Program-made: the position numbers and the translations under genes
From: Aquatica leii
Lineage: Eukaryota; Arthropoda; Insecta; Coleoptera; Lampyridae
Assembly (NCBI GenBank): GCA_035610365.1
Contig: CM069435.1
Location: forward strand, 20,883,123-20,947,122
Direction of reading: 5' to 3'
DNA: 64,000 nucleotides
In this document: in pieces, positions 1 to 10,450 of the stretch
How positions within the stretch are numbered: the first letter of the stretch is position 1
Layout: every line of letters starts with the position of its first letter
Notes under the pieces: model-generated
Database searches by the model: none
What the model was told of the DNA's origin: nothing
What the model saw: only the letters and a program-made list of their open reading frames with translations

Positions 1-2424
1 TGCCTAGAAAATTTCAAGGGCGCGAAAAATAAACTGCAGTTGGTAGTGCCAAAAAACGGAGTGTCACAGGTGTTGCAGCATCTGCACAATGATACATCAG
101 GAGGACATTTTAGCGAGAAGAAAATGTTACGTGCAAAAATTTCATAACGTAATACTCTGTATATTAGTTGAATTAAAATTAGATTCCGGTTTTGACGCCT
201 TCTGCCGATTTTTCTTGTTACTGTCATTGACTGTCAAAACGTTAAGCTGACAACTACCTAAAATAGCCTGTTTCGTTTAAAACTGGAAGTTTCTAACTAC
301 ACCAACTGTAATAGAAATGAAATTATAAATTCATTACGTATTTAAAGTACTTTATTCGTCACAAGGTAAGCTATTTACATCCGTTTTGTTAGGATTATTT
401 GGTAATTTCTTTCTTAATTTGATAGCCGTTTCGCCACGCTTTAACCACATGTTTCTATTTAATAAAGAACAATGGGGGATTAACATCGATAAAAACTTTC
501 ATGAGACGAGTATAACTCTGTAAGTCCTACGTTTAAAACTAAAAAACCAAAGACAAGAACTTTTGTTCGAGATCCTACTCATGCGGCAAACACCTGCAAG
601 ACCAACTTTTATTGAATCTGTACAACAGCATTCCATAATCGGGTTATGTTATGTGTACTTTGTTTTAACTGTAATTAACTTTCGCGAGTCATTGTGTTGA
701 CACGATTTTCTATTCAAATTTATTCCAGGCTCACTCAACGGGGAAAACGTTTTCTTCGAACAAGTAGGTACTGGATTGTGGGTAAGTTTATTTAATTATT
801 TTGTCGTTGTCAGAAAAGTCATTCACGGAATTTTTGCTTATGTTAACTTCCGTAATTACAATCATTGTGTCAATACCATTGAAATAGTTTCACTAATAAT
901 TTTGTGTGTATCGCATGCTGTGTACAAACGATATTTATTACGAAATTTTCTTCGGTTGTGTGTTGCCGATACTTCTGGAATTTATGGATTGAAAATGACA
1001 TAAACTCTTGTTAATAATTTGCGTTATTAAATTAAAGTTTTTATACCTGTTTAATGTTTCTTTTATGGTAACATACCTTTCTCTTTTATTGTGGTTACCC
1101 GAACATCAGAGTAACAAGGATTACGAACCTATAAATTCGTTTACAAGCTTGGACCGTCTGTCTTGATCGAGACAGAAGTGTTAATTATAAAAGATCTGGC
1201 GCATTTAATTATTATTTACTTGAACCTCCCCTATCTCCGACTGTGTGAGTTGGCCGTGCAAGGTTCGTAAGACCTATCAGCTGTGTAACAAAAACCTTAA
1301 GAAAAGTTTGAAAAAAATTCTACTGAGTGAACTGCAAAGAGGACGTCATAGAATGGTGCCCTAAGTGCACGGTTTGTAAATCAGAAAACGGTTCAGAAAA
1401 AAACGCAAAGCACCAATAAAACAATATAACGTGTGAAGTCCTTTAGAGAAAATAGCGATTGACATTAGAAGGCCGTTCCCAGATCCTGATTCTTGAGCTA
1501 TATGTAATTGTCATCCAAAACAACAGGCCTAAGAGGCTCGTTTGACGTGACTTGTCGTATATGAGTAAAGACGTCAATAACGCTTCTTCGATTTTAGATG
1601 CTAAACAAACACAGGCCATTGCTTTTTATTCGACAGAATGGCGAACTAAACTTTTTAAATAATAAAAACGTTGTAGCAAAACTTGCCCTGTAGCCTTTGT
1701 TACACGAGGCTTTGATTTCATTTTTCATACCATCGCTTTGGTTTCTAAATTATCTTCAGGTAATAGTTGGTTCTTTAAAATCAATACGATTTTTCTATAC
1801 GGTTTTGTATTGTTTTTTATTACCACCGTAATTTTATCATTTTTATTTGAACCCATATTCATTTTGGTAGCGATGGATTATCACACAAAATTAACGTTTT
1901 AATAAAAAAGTTGTTCTGCCGGTTCCGATAAAATTACATTCCGGCTAAGGCCGCAAGTTTAAGTCTGCACTATTTCAAAGAGATTACCGATTGTTAGAAA
2001 TTAAGAAAACTAAGACGACACTTCTTCATTCTCAATCTGATAGCATGGTTAAATGGATGAATCAAACAATGGGAAAGTACTTAACCAAAGTAGTGACAGA
2101 ACACCAAAGAGATTGGGATCAATACTTGCACCTTTTTCTATTAGCATACCAATCACCTGTTTACATCTCTTCGCAGGCCAAACACCGTCCTGGGTCATGC
2201 TCGGTCGCAAAATACAACTGCCATGCGACCTCCAATTGGGACGAAAACCGATTAATAAGTTGTTGAAGGAAACTACGTCAGCAAGTTAATTATGAAGCTA
2301 GACGAAATACATAAGGCGGTCCGTAAAAGCACACAAATTGCCAGCGACAGAATGAAGAACAGATGCGATGCTAATGCAAAAGTTAAGAATCAAATTAACG
2401 AAAAAACTGAAGTATGCCGTGAAG
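1..2424 (+). mobile_element. Ty3/Gypsy LTR retrotransposon fossil, integrase end
   Basis: Remains of the pol 3' end of a Gypsy-class LTR retrotransposon, cut by the window start. Positions 1-150 read as the His part of the integrase zinc-binding domain (HLHND...GGHF). About 1320-1375 holds the Cys part (EWCPKCTVC), followed by the start of the catalytic core to about 1530. About 1950-2300 holds the later core, with TTLLHSQSD and HQRDWDQYLHLFLLAY, which are typical of insect Gypsy integrases. It is an old copy, broken in many places and split by a segment of about 1.2 kb (146-1316). No LTR was found, so the element is incomplete here. The family call rests on motif order and is firm; the lineage is not resolved. 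Confidence 0.8.
146..1316. other. Unidentified ~1.2-kb insertion inside the Gypsy fossil
   Basis: The two halves of the Gypsy integrase zinc-binding domain lie about 1.17 kb apart, so the intervening DNA was inserted after the element was in place. It contains no convincing reading frame. The longest, at about 776-1003, is a 75-codon hydrophobic frame with no recognisable domain. I could not find terminal inverted repeats or an exact target duplication; AAAAATTTC on the left and AAAAAATTC on the right are weakly alike. A solo LTR or a non-autonomous DNA element are both possible. Confidence 0.45.
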
Positions 2425-3792
2425 TATAGCAAAGATGCAATTTATCTCTAATCCTATTTAATCTTTATAGTAAAACCGCTTTCTTTAAAAAAAATCAATA
2501 GGAATAACCATAAATAAAAAACTATTAACAATATGAGGTATGCAGATGTCGTTGTCTTGCTAACAGGCAATCTCAAAGAAACCCAATACCTTCTAGAAAA
2601 ACCAAATAAGCAAAGTAAGGCATCAAAAAAACGTTACTGAAACCAAGCAGAACAATATAAACCTGACAGTAGCAAATACCCTCATATAGATTGTGCAGAC
2701 ATATTGATATCTATAGTCCTCGCAATTTAATTTTCGATGCACGTCATTAACGCCAGTGACGTAGTTATTCAACTATGTTGTTGGTATTACCAAGTAAACT
2801 TACTGTTTTTGTACACTCTGTATATTACATTGCGAATTACGTTTTCATTAAAAGTTTATACATTCGTAACTGGTGTATTACGCTTACGTTTCGAGGAGAT
2901 CTAAGAACCTCGTTGTTAGCAACCGCTGTAGATACAGAACTAACTGTAGAATATATGTATGTATTACAATTTAAATATTATGTAAAAGGGTACCTCTCGC
3001 GCAGCATTTACTGATATCAATGGACCATCATTATCTCGTTCAAGCTCAAAATAGTACAGTTTTGTATCAAAAATTATTATAAAAAGCAATGAGCACTTTG
3101 ACGTAAAAAACACAAATAAATTTTGACAGATGCCAACAACGCTGCAACTGTAGTAAGCAAACCATCAACTTGACAAAAAAATTCCGTAAGACAATTCGGT
3201 ATTTGTTTAATTTTTACTATAAATAGGGTGGTCATTAATGACGTGCTTCGAAAGTTAAATTGCGAGGACTTTAGAAACTTGAGTAGAACAATTGGGCGAT
3301 CAAACAAAAGAAATAAGAACTAGTGCAGAAACAGCCAGATCAACATTTATGAAAATGAATGATAACGATGCTACGCTACTACGTAGTCTTAGTACTTCTG
3401 TATGGAGTCGAAACGGCTACTCCAGATAAAATTCATATAGACCTTTGAAATGTGGTATTACCGCAGAATGTGGACAATCCCTTAGACAAATAAGATCACC
3501 AACTCCAAAATTCTAAAAAAAATTAAAAAAAATTTTAAACACTAAAAAAACTCCAACCAGTCAGATCATGTAATGAGAAGCTCCAAATACACCCTTTTAA
3601 AATAGAAAAAAGAGAAAAAGATTAGTGTAAAAAAAGTATTGGCAGAAGACGTGTGTTCTGGCTCAAAAACTTAAGAAGCTAATTTGGTTGCGACAACAAT
3701 CAATTTTTTAGAACTGTCGTGAATTAAGTTTGGGTAGCTGTGATTATAGCATAATTCCGTCAGGAGACGCACTTGAAGAAAAAGAAGATCAA
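2425..3792 (+). mobile_element. RTE-like LINE, 3' half, split by a MITE
   Basis: A 5'-truncated non-LTR retrotransposon. Reverse transcriptase motifs appear in order: LFNLYS near 2440-2460, a stretch like GI.INKKLL near 2500, and RYADVVVLL near 2535, which is the YADD box with its second Asp changed to Val. After the MITE it resumes at 3272 with VEQLGDQTKEIRTSAETA and ends with the C-terminal motif GRRRVFWLKNLRS near 3640-3680, then a GAAGAAAAAGAAG tail. This C-terminal pattern is usual in the insect LINEs whose endonuclease is annotated as craniofacial development protein 2-like. Several stops and frame changes make it dead. The join to the upstream Gypsy fossil at about 2425 is abrupt. Confidence 0.8.
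2714..3271. mobile_element. 558-bp MITE with ~39-bp inverted repeats and TA duplication
   Basis: Terminal inverted repeats of about 37-39 bp bound this segment. The left end reads AGTCCTCGCAATTTAA (from 2715) and continues to GCACGTCATTAA near 2750. The right end, 3233-3270, is its reverse complement with about four differences. TA dinucleotides at 2712-2713 and 3272-3273 fit a target duplication. Removing the element and one TA restores a readable Tyr-Leu-Glu-Thr stretch of the host LINE at the point where related LINEs read YLGT, which confirms both edges. It encodes nothing convincing. TA duplication suggests a Tc1/mariner-type source, but the parent element is not identified. Confidence 0.85.
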
Positions 3793-5065
3793 TTACTACA
3801 CCGCTGTTTTGTATTTTAACTTTACTGACGGTAACATCTACACGACCTATTTTCTACTTCTCTTAGGTTGTTTTATTTTGTTTAGAAGCTTCCTTTATTT
3901 TTTTTTTAAACTAAACGATGTGTTTTAAATTGGGTTACTCACTTACTTGATTTTGATACAGTATTGTAAGTATTAGTTAATGTAAAATTTTACTTTCGTA
4001 ATAATTTTTGAAATATTGAAATGGCGTTTTAGAGCAAACAGCGACTTAAAAAAACTTTTTTGAAACATATCTTTAACACGTGATAGAGTATGGTATTTGA
4101 TTAGTATCCATTTTAAATGTCAAAACAGTTCAAAATTTATTAAAAGTTAGAGCTCAACAAAGGTATGTTTTTTTTTGAAAATATTTATATGTCGGTTAAC
4201 AAAGTGAAGCAACAGATATTGCTGAACATAATTTAGATTTTGTACCGTAACGCAGCAATAACTAAAAATAAGCCAAAGGAATAAACTTTAACATACATTA
4301 ATATCTACATTACATTTTCTACATGTAATTATAAAAATCGCATACAAAAAAATTACTTTCGGAAAGATCTGATAAAGGAACAAAATAGTTTGAGTTAAAA
4401 AATCCACAACGAACATTCATTAAAAAAACTAGAATTAAAAGTCCGCAACGAACATTCGGTAAAAACATAACAGTGGAGTAGTCGCAAAAATAAATATAGC
4501 TTAAGATTAAGTATAATAACAAATTGTTATTAATTGATTAATAAATTTATTAACAATTATGAGTATTTAATTTGCGAGGAATAAGATAAAGTGGTATATT
4601 AAGCTGATACCAAATCTTATCCGAAATACAGAAAAAAAACAAATAAAATGTTTTTTGGTTAAAAAACAGTAAATACATACAACGCGAATTAACAGGTTGT
4701 TAATTTAGAAGGTAAAATCATAGCATCACTACAAGCTTTTTAATTATACCTTTTTGAGGTAAAAGTGTTTCACCTTAAATAACTTGAGCAAAATTAATCA
4801 ATTTTTCAGTGAGACTCACAGAAACCCTACCTTATCGTTTTATTACAGAAAACAATCCCTACATCTTCTTCTTCGACTATATAATTTAAGCAACCTTTTT
4901 TGAACTGAAATTTAATTATTTTTCTTATTTAGAGTATGTCAATACTAGAAAAAGAAGAAGAATCCGAAAAATAACTAAAAATTGTATCAAGACCAAGATT
5001 CAATCGTTGTAACATTGGAATTTGGAATAATTGAAATTATATATCCCTTTTTTTTATACGTTCAA
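3793..5065. other. AT-rich stretch, no gene seen
   Basis: No recognisable coding sequence. The only local structure is a short imperfect duplication at about 4395-4470, where a CAACGAACATTC unit followed by TAAAAA occurs twice about 50 bp apart. A 67-codon frame on the minus strand at 4319-4522 covers this duplication and is probably chance. Confidence 0.5.
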
Positions 5066-5069
5066 CATT

Positions 5070-5625
5070 ACGATGAGAATTATTAAAAAATGCTTTAAAG
5101 AAAACTGTTAAACGTAAATATGAAACACGATGGAGCGCCAGAGCACAAGCGGCTAGCGTTATTGTCGACGAGTTGGAAGCATTAATAGCACTATTAGAAA
5201 AATTAGCAGAAGACAGTATTACCACAAGTGACACCAGAAGTGAAGCTACAATCTTATTGCAAAATATATGCAATTTAATTTCATAACTTTCTACTATGAA
5301 ATCTTGAGGAGAATTGATCGTGTGTAACTGAGATTACAAGACCTTGAAATAAATTTTAGAAAAGCGTTCCATGATCTTAAATCGTTAGTGACTGAGCTTG
5401 CAGAAATTGGATACAAAATTTGTGAAGAGGCAATAAAAAAGGTTAAATTTCTTTGTGAATAATGGAGATACAACAATCACGTGTTTGAAAACGCCACAAA
5501 ATGCCCGGAGAACTGTTTGAAGATGTTGGTCTTTCAGCAGGAAGTGACATTTCTCTCGTTTTGAAAAGCGTGCATGATCGTCTGCAGCATGAAATAAGTA
5601 CACGATTAAGTGATAATCCGTACCA
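5070..5625 (+). pseudogene. hAT-superfamily transposase fragment (DUF4371/TTF type)
   Basis: Translated segments in sequence read KRKYETRWSARAQAASVIV, then DTRSEATILLQNICN, then RLQDLEINFRKAFHDLKSL, then GELFEDVGLSAGSD. This order, with the TRWSARA motif followed by a conserved LQ.....DL segment, is the middle part of hAT transposases of the type annotated as DUF4371 or zinc finger MYM-type 1-like. Each segment is in a different frame from the next, so the gene is broken in at least three places. The N-terminal zinc finger, the first catalytic region and the C-terminal dimerisation domain are not visible. No terminal repeats were found, so the element ends are unknown. Confidence 0.65.
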
Positions 5626-5815
5626 GTTAAAATCAAGGTCCAATTTTAAAATAGGTATTTTGAGGACAGAAAAAATGTCTTTGATCAAATTATGCTATTT
5701 AATTAAAAGTAATCAAAACCGTGGACTCAGTGATAACATGTTATACAATGTATATGTGTTTGGATTTGGACATAATTATTCTGATTCATGATCGGTGTAA
5801 TTTTTTTCAATTTCA

Positions 5816-6960
5816 GACAGATTTTGGTTTGCCAAATGTTACGTTGCTTTTTTTCAAAAGCCATTTCTTCTAATTTCTGAAAAACTTAATATCCGACAGA
5901 GGAACATCATTTTCTGCTGCCCACTGCAAAGAAAAAGCAAAATTTTTGATAGCTTCTTCATTCTTTGTTTTAGGAACAATCTTTATGACTTGTTTGTCAT
6001 CGTCTAAGTTATTCATTTCGTCTTGATCGTCTAAATTTTCTGTTTGAATTAATATTGCATCACCATCGATCCAACTGACGTCACCAGTATTATTTCAAGA
6101 TTCCCTATATTTGGAGCAAAGCAGAAACTTCATCGATTTCTTTTGCTGCTGAGTGAATCCTGTTTCGTATAAGATGTAAGGAGATCAAGTCTTTTGGATA
6201 ATTCTCATCATCTTGAACATTGTTGTTTGTTTTGATTATCTTGTTCCAGCATTTTTGTAATTTTGTCGATGGTACATTTTTGCAAGCATTAAGAAGCAGA
6301 CACACGGCCATTTTCAACTTAAAATTTATACTTGACTAGATTCTCTTTGTTGCTGGTAAAAATTTCGGCTAGAAGGCTTTTCCGATAAAACTTTGCTAAA
6401 CGAATTGCATTTAGATTCATGGGCTGAATTAAGGCAGATGTATTAATCGGAAAAAAAATTTCCAGATTGTTTCTACTCATACTGATGAGTTCCTGTTCAT
6501 CGATGCATTATCAATAAGTAGGAGTGTTTTTTCTGGAAAATGTATTGTTTTAAAAACTTTTCAACTTGCGGAACAAAAGATGCATCATACCATTGTTTAA
6601 AAACAGCCCGAGTCATCTCTGCATTGGTTGTTGCATTGTAATCAACGGGTAAAACCGCATTTTTAAATGCTCTAGGATTTTTAATTTTCCCTATTACAGA
6701 ACTACAGCATGTTAAAAACGTAACTCGTTTTTTGGCTAGTTTTTCTTTCTGGAAAAATTGAGTCATCAGTATTGTAAATTTGCAAGAGTTGCAAAACTAG
6801 ATCTTTGATAATTTGATCTACTTTATTTATAAATGGCTGAACAGCATCTTGGTTACTAGATAATTTTTCTTCGCCAACTTTAAGTCGCCCTATTCCATCT
6901 TTTTAGAAAATTTGCAATCCAGTTTCTACTGACATTAAATTGTACCCCTGGGCTACGCTA
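5816..6960 (-). pseudogene. Tigger/Jerky-like (pogo superfamily) transposase remnant
   Basis: Read on the minus strand from about 6950 down, the translation gives KVGEEKLSSNQDAV, LLQIYNTDDSIF, then KNAVLPVDYNATTNAEM, FKQWYDASFVPQVEKFLKQ and a LLIM.. stretch at 6497-6766. It then shows MAVCLLLNACKNVPSTKLQK near 6250-6317 and a C-terminal WAAENDVPLSDI near 5900. This is the order seen in Jerky/Tigger proteins: CENPB-type binding domain, DDE_1 catalytic core with IYN(A/T)DE-like and LL(L)DNA-like motifs, then a C-terminal helical part. Here the first motif reads YNTDDS and the second, LLIMHR, has lost its Asp. Several frame changes and stops are present. The N-terminal DNA-binding domain is missing beyond 6960. 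Confidence 0.7.
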
Positions 6961-7483
6961 CTAACGAACCTGTAGCATTAAATAGTTTGTTGACACTGTT
7001 AATTAGAAAAAATCAAAAACAATTTTATAATGTTTAATTTACTGTTCTAATAACCAATTTCTTCTTATTAATTTGCTGACACTAAGAATAAAAATGAATA
7101 CAAAATAACGTTAGCACATGATTTAGAAATTAATTTTCGAAGATAAAGTATTTACAGATGTTTAAATGATGTTACGTAGGTCAGTGAAAACACTTGAATA
7201 AATAAATAACACTGCGAAAATAAAGCTAAATATGCAAAACAACTATTTTTAGAGTACAATGGCTACATTTTTTTACTCTAAACAAGCGTATTTTGAAAAT
7301 TCAACAAATAAATTTATGCAAAATAATTTATTGTTCATGTATGGAACAATCCTGACAAAAAGAAAGAGAAGAAGAAAATTGATAACATAAACCGAAACTA
7401 TGAGTACTATAAACGATGTTTTTTCTATGTAGTAGTATACGTCCGGTCCGTTCTTTAATAAAGTAATAACATTAATGATAACT
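6961..7483. other. AT-rich spacer, no gene; contains a short dispersed motif
   Basis: No coding sequence recognised. The segment at about 7071-7107 (TTTGCTGACACTAAGAATAA) recurs in diverged form at about 24256-24290 (TTTGCTGACACCGAGAATAA), which suggests ends or pieces of one dispersed repeat. Confidence 0.4.
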
Positions 7484-7542
7484 AATTAATTTGGAATTCT
7501 TCGTTTAAGAGGGGCATGTAAAACCACTTTAAACTATTTTTG

Positions 7543-7583
7543 TGGCAACGTTTCGTGCTAAAAGCGAGCACTTCATCAGGCCA
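7543..7583 (-). ncRNA. Hammerhead-like ribozyme motif, element B left arm
   Basis: On the minus strand: stem I TGGC, core CTGATGA, one extra A, stem II GTGCT / AGCAC with loop CGCTTTT, GAAA, a two-base-pair stem III (AC/GT), cleavage-site GTT, then GCCA closing stem I. All core bases match the hammerhead consensus. The only oddity is the unpaired A before stem II. It points away from the centre of element B. Confidence 0.65.
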
Positions 7584-8009
7584 ACTATAATTTATTAAAC
7601 TCGTAAGGCAACAACATAGTAACAACAGAATGAATTAACAGATAATTTTTAACACATAAAACTTACAGAATACAATCAAGTGGATCAATCCACCCAGTAA
7701 GGACATAGATAACTTTACAAGTTGTGTTTACTAAATAAAAAATAAAACATTAAACATAAAAAGGTCAATAATTAAAATTTGTTTAAATAACGCAGGACAT
7801 ACACGTTCAACAAACAATTGACAAATATTGTGTAATCAAAAGTTATGAATGTCAAGGGAAAGATAAGAATAAAAAGATAACACAGAACTGAACAACGATA
7901 AATCCAACCTATATGGTTATCTCACAATTTTGGATATTAAATTATAAACGCTACTTAAATTTTAATTTTGAAACTTTCACGGCCAAGATTTTTTAACAAA
8001 TAAGAGCGT

Positions 8010-8365
8010 TAGAAACCGCTACCCTCAAATCAAAATGTTGGCTACGTTATATGGACGATACATTTGTAATTTGGTCTCATGGAACAGAAACACTACACAA
8101 CTTTCTGGATCACATCAACCAGTTAGATTTCAACATTACATTCACCATGGAAAAGGAAAAAAACAGAAGCATTTCGTTCTTGGACGTACTGGTCACTCAA
8201 AATATGGACAACAAATTGGGACATCAAGTATATAGAAAACCGACACATACTGACAGATACCTCAACGCCGAATCACATCATCATCCAGCTCAGAAGTTAG
8301 CAGTTCTAAAAACTTTAGTACACAGGGCCAAGGCGATCAGTGAACCGAACACGTTAAAGACCTAA
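8010..8365 (+). pseudogene. Penelope-like reverse transcriptase, C-terminal part
   Basis: Open from about 8010 with KCWLRYMDDTFVIW, in which YMDD is the RT catalytic box. It continues with FNITFTMEKEKN, SFLDVLV, and VYRKPTHTDRYLNAESHHHP. The VYRKPTHTD.YL..SHHHP block is diagnostic for Penelope-like RTs. The frame ends at 8365, and the remaining RT-thumb-like sequence up to the endonuclease continues in shifted frames. In a complete element this enzyme copies the RNA template at a nick made by the endonuclease. The N-terminal RT fingers are absent because the copy is 5'-truncated. Confidence 0.8.
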
Positions 8366-8459
8366 CAAACGCCTTACTAAAAAAAACGGTTTCAGAAAAG
8401 CAGACATATATCGAGCAATTAACAAACACAGTAAAGAAAAACCAAAGAAGGAGGAACCC

Positions 8460-8969
8460 GTGGCAATTTCCTTCCTTCCTTACATAAAAGGCTGCACGGA
8501 TAAAATAGCCAGGATACTTAGAAGGAAAAATATCAAAGTGATCTTCACTGCAACAAATAAAATATCCACCAATTTCTCAAAATCAAAAGAAACAAAAGCA
8601 CCATTCGAGGAACCAGGGGTCTACCACATCCCTTGTTCGTGTGGGCTGGCTTACATAGGACAAACGGGACGCAACATAGCTTCCAGATTAAAAGAACATA
8701 AGGCGGATACAAAGAAACATAACATAAGATCTGCTGTTGCGGAACACTTTTTAGACACCGGTCACACGATAAAATTTGAAGAGGCAACAATGTTGGCTAA
8801 ATCCCAAAACTTCTGGCCTAGACTATACAAAGAAGCTATTGAAATCCAGAAATACGACAATTTTAATTGGGATAATGGAATCGATCTAGAGCCAATATGG
8901 AAAAACATGTTCCGGAAAACTATTGAAACGGAACCGTCACGAACCACTGACCTAAACGGCGTAATATAA
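8460..8969 (+). CDS. Penelope-like GIY-YIG endonuclease domain, open 169 codons
   Basis: An intact frame for the C-terminal endonuclease of element A. Near residues 55-70 it reads YHIPCSCGLAYIGQTGR, which holds the GIY-YIG-type core with the CxC zinc-linker-like motif usual in Penelope elements. Downstream come SRLKEHKAD, SAVAEHFLDTGH and the conserved E of the active-site helix region (YKEAIEIQK). The frame is open upstream of the first GTG codon, so 8460 is not a true start; the domain is part of an RT-endonuclease fusion. It ends at a normal stop after the DLNGVI stretch. The domain is expected to nick target DNA. This copy cannot act as an element because the RT part is truncated. Confidence 0.8.
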   Translation: MAISFLPYIKGCTDKIARILRRKNIKVIFTATNKISTNFSKSKETKAPFEEPGVYHIPCSCGLAYIGQTGRNIASRLKEHKADTKKHNIRSAVAEHFLDTGHTIKFEEATMLAKSQNFWPRLYKEAIEIQKYDNFNWDNGIDLEPIWKNMFRKTIETEPSRTTDLNGVI

Positions 8970-9003
8970 AGGCTTGTCAGGATCCTATATCTTCAGTTTT
9001 AGT

Positions 9004-9045
9004 TTTTTCTGAAGAAGACAGCTACATGACTGTCAAAACGTCAAA
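9004..9045 (+). ncRNA. Hammerhead-like ribozyme motif, element A (degenerate)
   Basis: Core CTGAAGA at 9009-9015 is followed by one extra A, then stem II GACAG / CTGTC with loop CTACATGA, then AAAA in place of GAAA, then CGTC with predicted cleavage after the C. Stem I can form between TTT before the core and AAA after the cleavage site. The change of G12 should inactivate it. It lies just downstream of the GIY-YIG frame, where Penelope-like elements are reported to carry hammerheads. Confidence 0.55.
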
Positions 9046-9146
9046 TTTTTCAAAGTTTGTAAGTTTTATAAATTTTGTGAAAAGTGTTAATATGGAAAGC
9101 GGTTCAAAACCGGAAAATAATTATTTGTTAAAAAGCTACTTAAATT

Positions 9147-9469
9147 GTTGGTATCGTTGTTAAAATTAATTTATTATTATATATATTGATGTATAGCATT
9201 ACGGAAACTAAAAGCTTTTTGAAGTTGTTTTCCACATCTAAAATTGTGGGATTGTTAAAATTAAAATAAAGCTGACTCGCCTTTTTTGTGCTACAATCAT
9301 ATTTACGGTTGGCCATCCGATTTTTTAGCTTCTGTTTAGTTTGACCAATATAACAAGCATTGCATCCAGTACAGTCAAGCTTATACACTACGTCGTGTTT
9401 ATCTATAGTGTTAGTTCTATCTTTGGTATTACTATACAGCATGTCGTAAATGGTGTTAGTATTATACAT
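9147..9469 (-). pseudogene. Penelope-like GIY-YIG endonuclease, element B left arm
   Basis: A minus-strand frame holding VVYKLDCTGCNACYIGQTKQ and KLKNRMANRKYDCSTKK, followed by a C-terminal NPTILDVENNFKK stretch. It is the GIY-YIG endonuclease of a Penelope-like element and is closely similar to the plus-strand copy at 10061-10450. It lacks part of the segment between the two motif blocks (the ALAVHYID stretch of the other arm) and is cut at 9146 by element A. The 3' region continues at 7961-7484. Confidence 0.7.
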
Positions 9470-9559
9470 GGTTATTTTGATGTTAGGTGTTGTTAGTATA
9501 GGAATGATTTTTTGTGTGTGTGTGACGCCGGATTTCCCATGGCAGTACCGAATTTTTGA

Positions 9560-9905
9560 GTATACATTTTGTCATTATAAGTAAATTAACTAGAGTCAAA
9601 CAGGAATTGAATGATTTGTACAACTTCAACTAATTCTAATGTGGTGTGGCTCTTTAGCTCAACCTAATATTCATTTAGTAATTTAACTGTAAGTTCTTTA
9701 GTGTTATTGGTGAATAAAGATGTAATATCAAATGATATAATCTTAAGATCAGATGGTGCCAATGTATTCCTAGTTCTATCAATTAATTCAGTTTTTAATA
9801 TTATGAATAAAAATGTATGAAATATTTTGTATTAAATTTGAAATGTATTTAGATAATTGATAGGTAGAACCTCCTATTCATGAGACAATTAGTCTTATCG
9901 GGTGT
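9560..9905 (-). pseudogene. Penelope-like reverse transcriptase remnant, element B
   Basis: On the minus strand the translation shows IRLIVS.IGGSTYQLSKY near 9890, which matches the RPIVSSI.SPTY.L..L motif of Penelope RTs. Further on it reads LKIISFDITSLFTNN near 9700-9750, matching the LVSFDV.SLFTNIP motif. These are RT fingers and palm motifs in the correct order for the minus orientation, ahead of the minus-strand endonuclease. Stops and frame changes are present. Because RT occurs only in this orientation, the left copy is the longer partner of the inverted pair. Confidence 0.65.
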
Positions 9906-10060
9906 TCATCTTTATGTGTTTTTATTAAACCGTAGTACTAACCTTAATACTACCCTTTACGCTAACCTTAATACTAATATCACTTACACCAAAATCATAA
10001 ACGTCCCAAATCTAACACAGAATCATTCCGATACTAACAACACCTAACATCAAAATAACC

Positions 10061-10450
10061 ATGTATAATACTAACACCATTTACAACATGCTGTATAGTA
10101 ATACCAAAGATAGAACTAACACTATAGATAAACACGACGTAGTGTATAAGCTTGACTGCACTGGATGCAATGCTTGTTATATTGGTCAAACTAAACAGAA
10201 GCTAAAAAATCGGATGACCAACCGTAAATATAATTGTAGCACAAAAAAAGACGATACAGCTTTGGCTGTACACTATATAGACAATTTCAATTTTAACAAT
10301 CCCACAATTTTAGATGTGGAAAACAACTTGAAAAAGCGTTTAGTTTCCGAAATGCTATACATCAATACATATAATAATATTAATTTTAACAAGGATACCA
10401 ACAATTTAAGTAGCGTTTATAATAATTTAATATCCAAAATTGCGATATAA
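10061..10450 (+). CDS. Penelope-like GIY-YIG endonuclease domain, element B right arm
   Basis: An intact 129-codon frame with VVYKLDCTGCNACYIGQTKQ, KLKNRMTNRKYNCSTKK, ALAVHYIDNFNFNNPTILD and a C-terminal SEMLYINTYNN. CYIGQT is the GIY-YIG core, and the CTGC pair is the zinc-linker-like Cys motif. The E in VSEMLYI fits the catalytic Glu position. The frame is open upstream of the ATG at 10061, so that Met is internal. The upstream RT is lost at the inverted junction near 10015. Its own arm carries no RT, so it can only be a leftover domain. Confidence 0.7.
   Translation: MYNTNTIYNMLYSNTKDRTNTIDKHDVVYKLDCTGCNACYIGQTKQKLKNRMTNRKYNCSTKKDDTALAVHYIDNFNFNNPTILDVENNLKKRLVSEMLYINTYNNINFNKDTNNLSSVYNNLISKIAI

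Larger units (their letters stand above)
7962..9134 (+). mobile_element. Penelope-like element A, nested in element B
   Basis: A 5'-truncated Penelope-like element inserted into the left arm of element B. The 12-bp duplication GCTACTTAAATT flanks it at 7950-7961 and 9135-9146. It begins just before the reverse transcriptase active site (YMDD near 8048-8059), continues through the C-terminal RT and GIY-YIG endonuclease, and ends with a hammerhead-like motif and a short 3' region. Its endonuclease motif (CSCGLAYIGQTGR) differs from that of element B (CTGCNACYIGQTKQ), so A and B belong to different Penelope lineages. A is the younger insertion. Confidence 0.8.

Noticed and set aside
776-1003. 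75-codon open frame in the inserted segment
   Set aside because: Hydrophobic AT-rich translation, no domain, no splice or promoter context; probably chance.
2775-3014. 79-codon frame inside the MITE
   Set aside because: Lies in a non-autonomous element and shows no domain; chance frame.
4319-4522. 67-codon frame with CDYSTV and CDFYNY stretches
   Set aside because: Covers a short local duplication; no domain.
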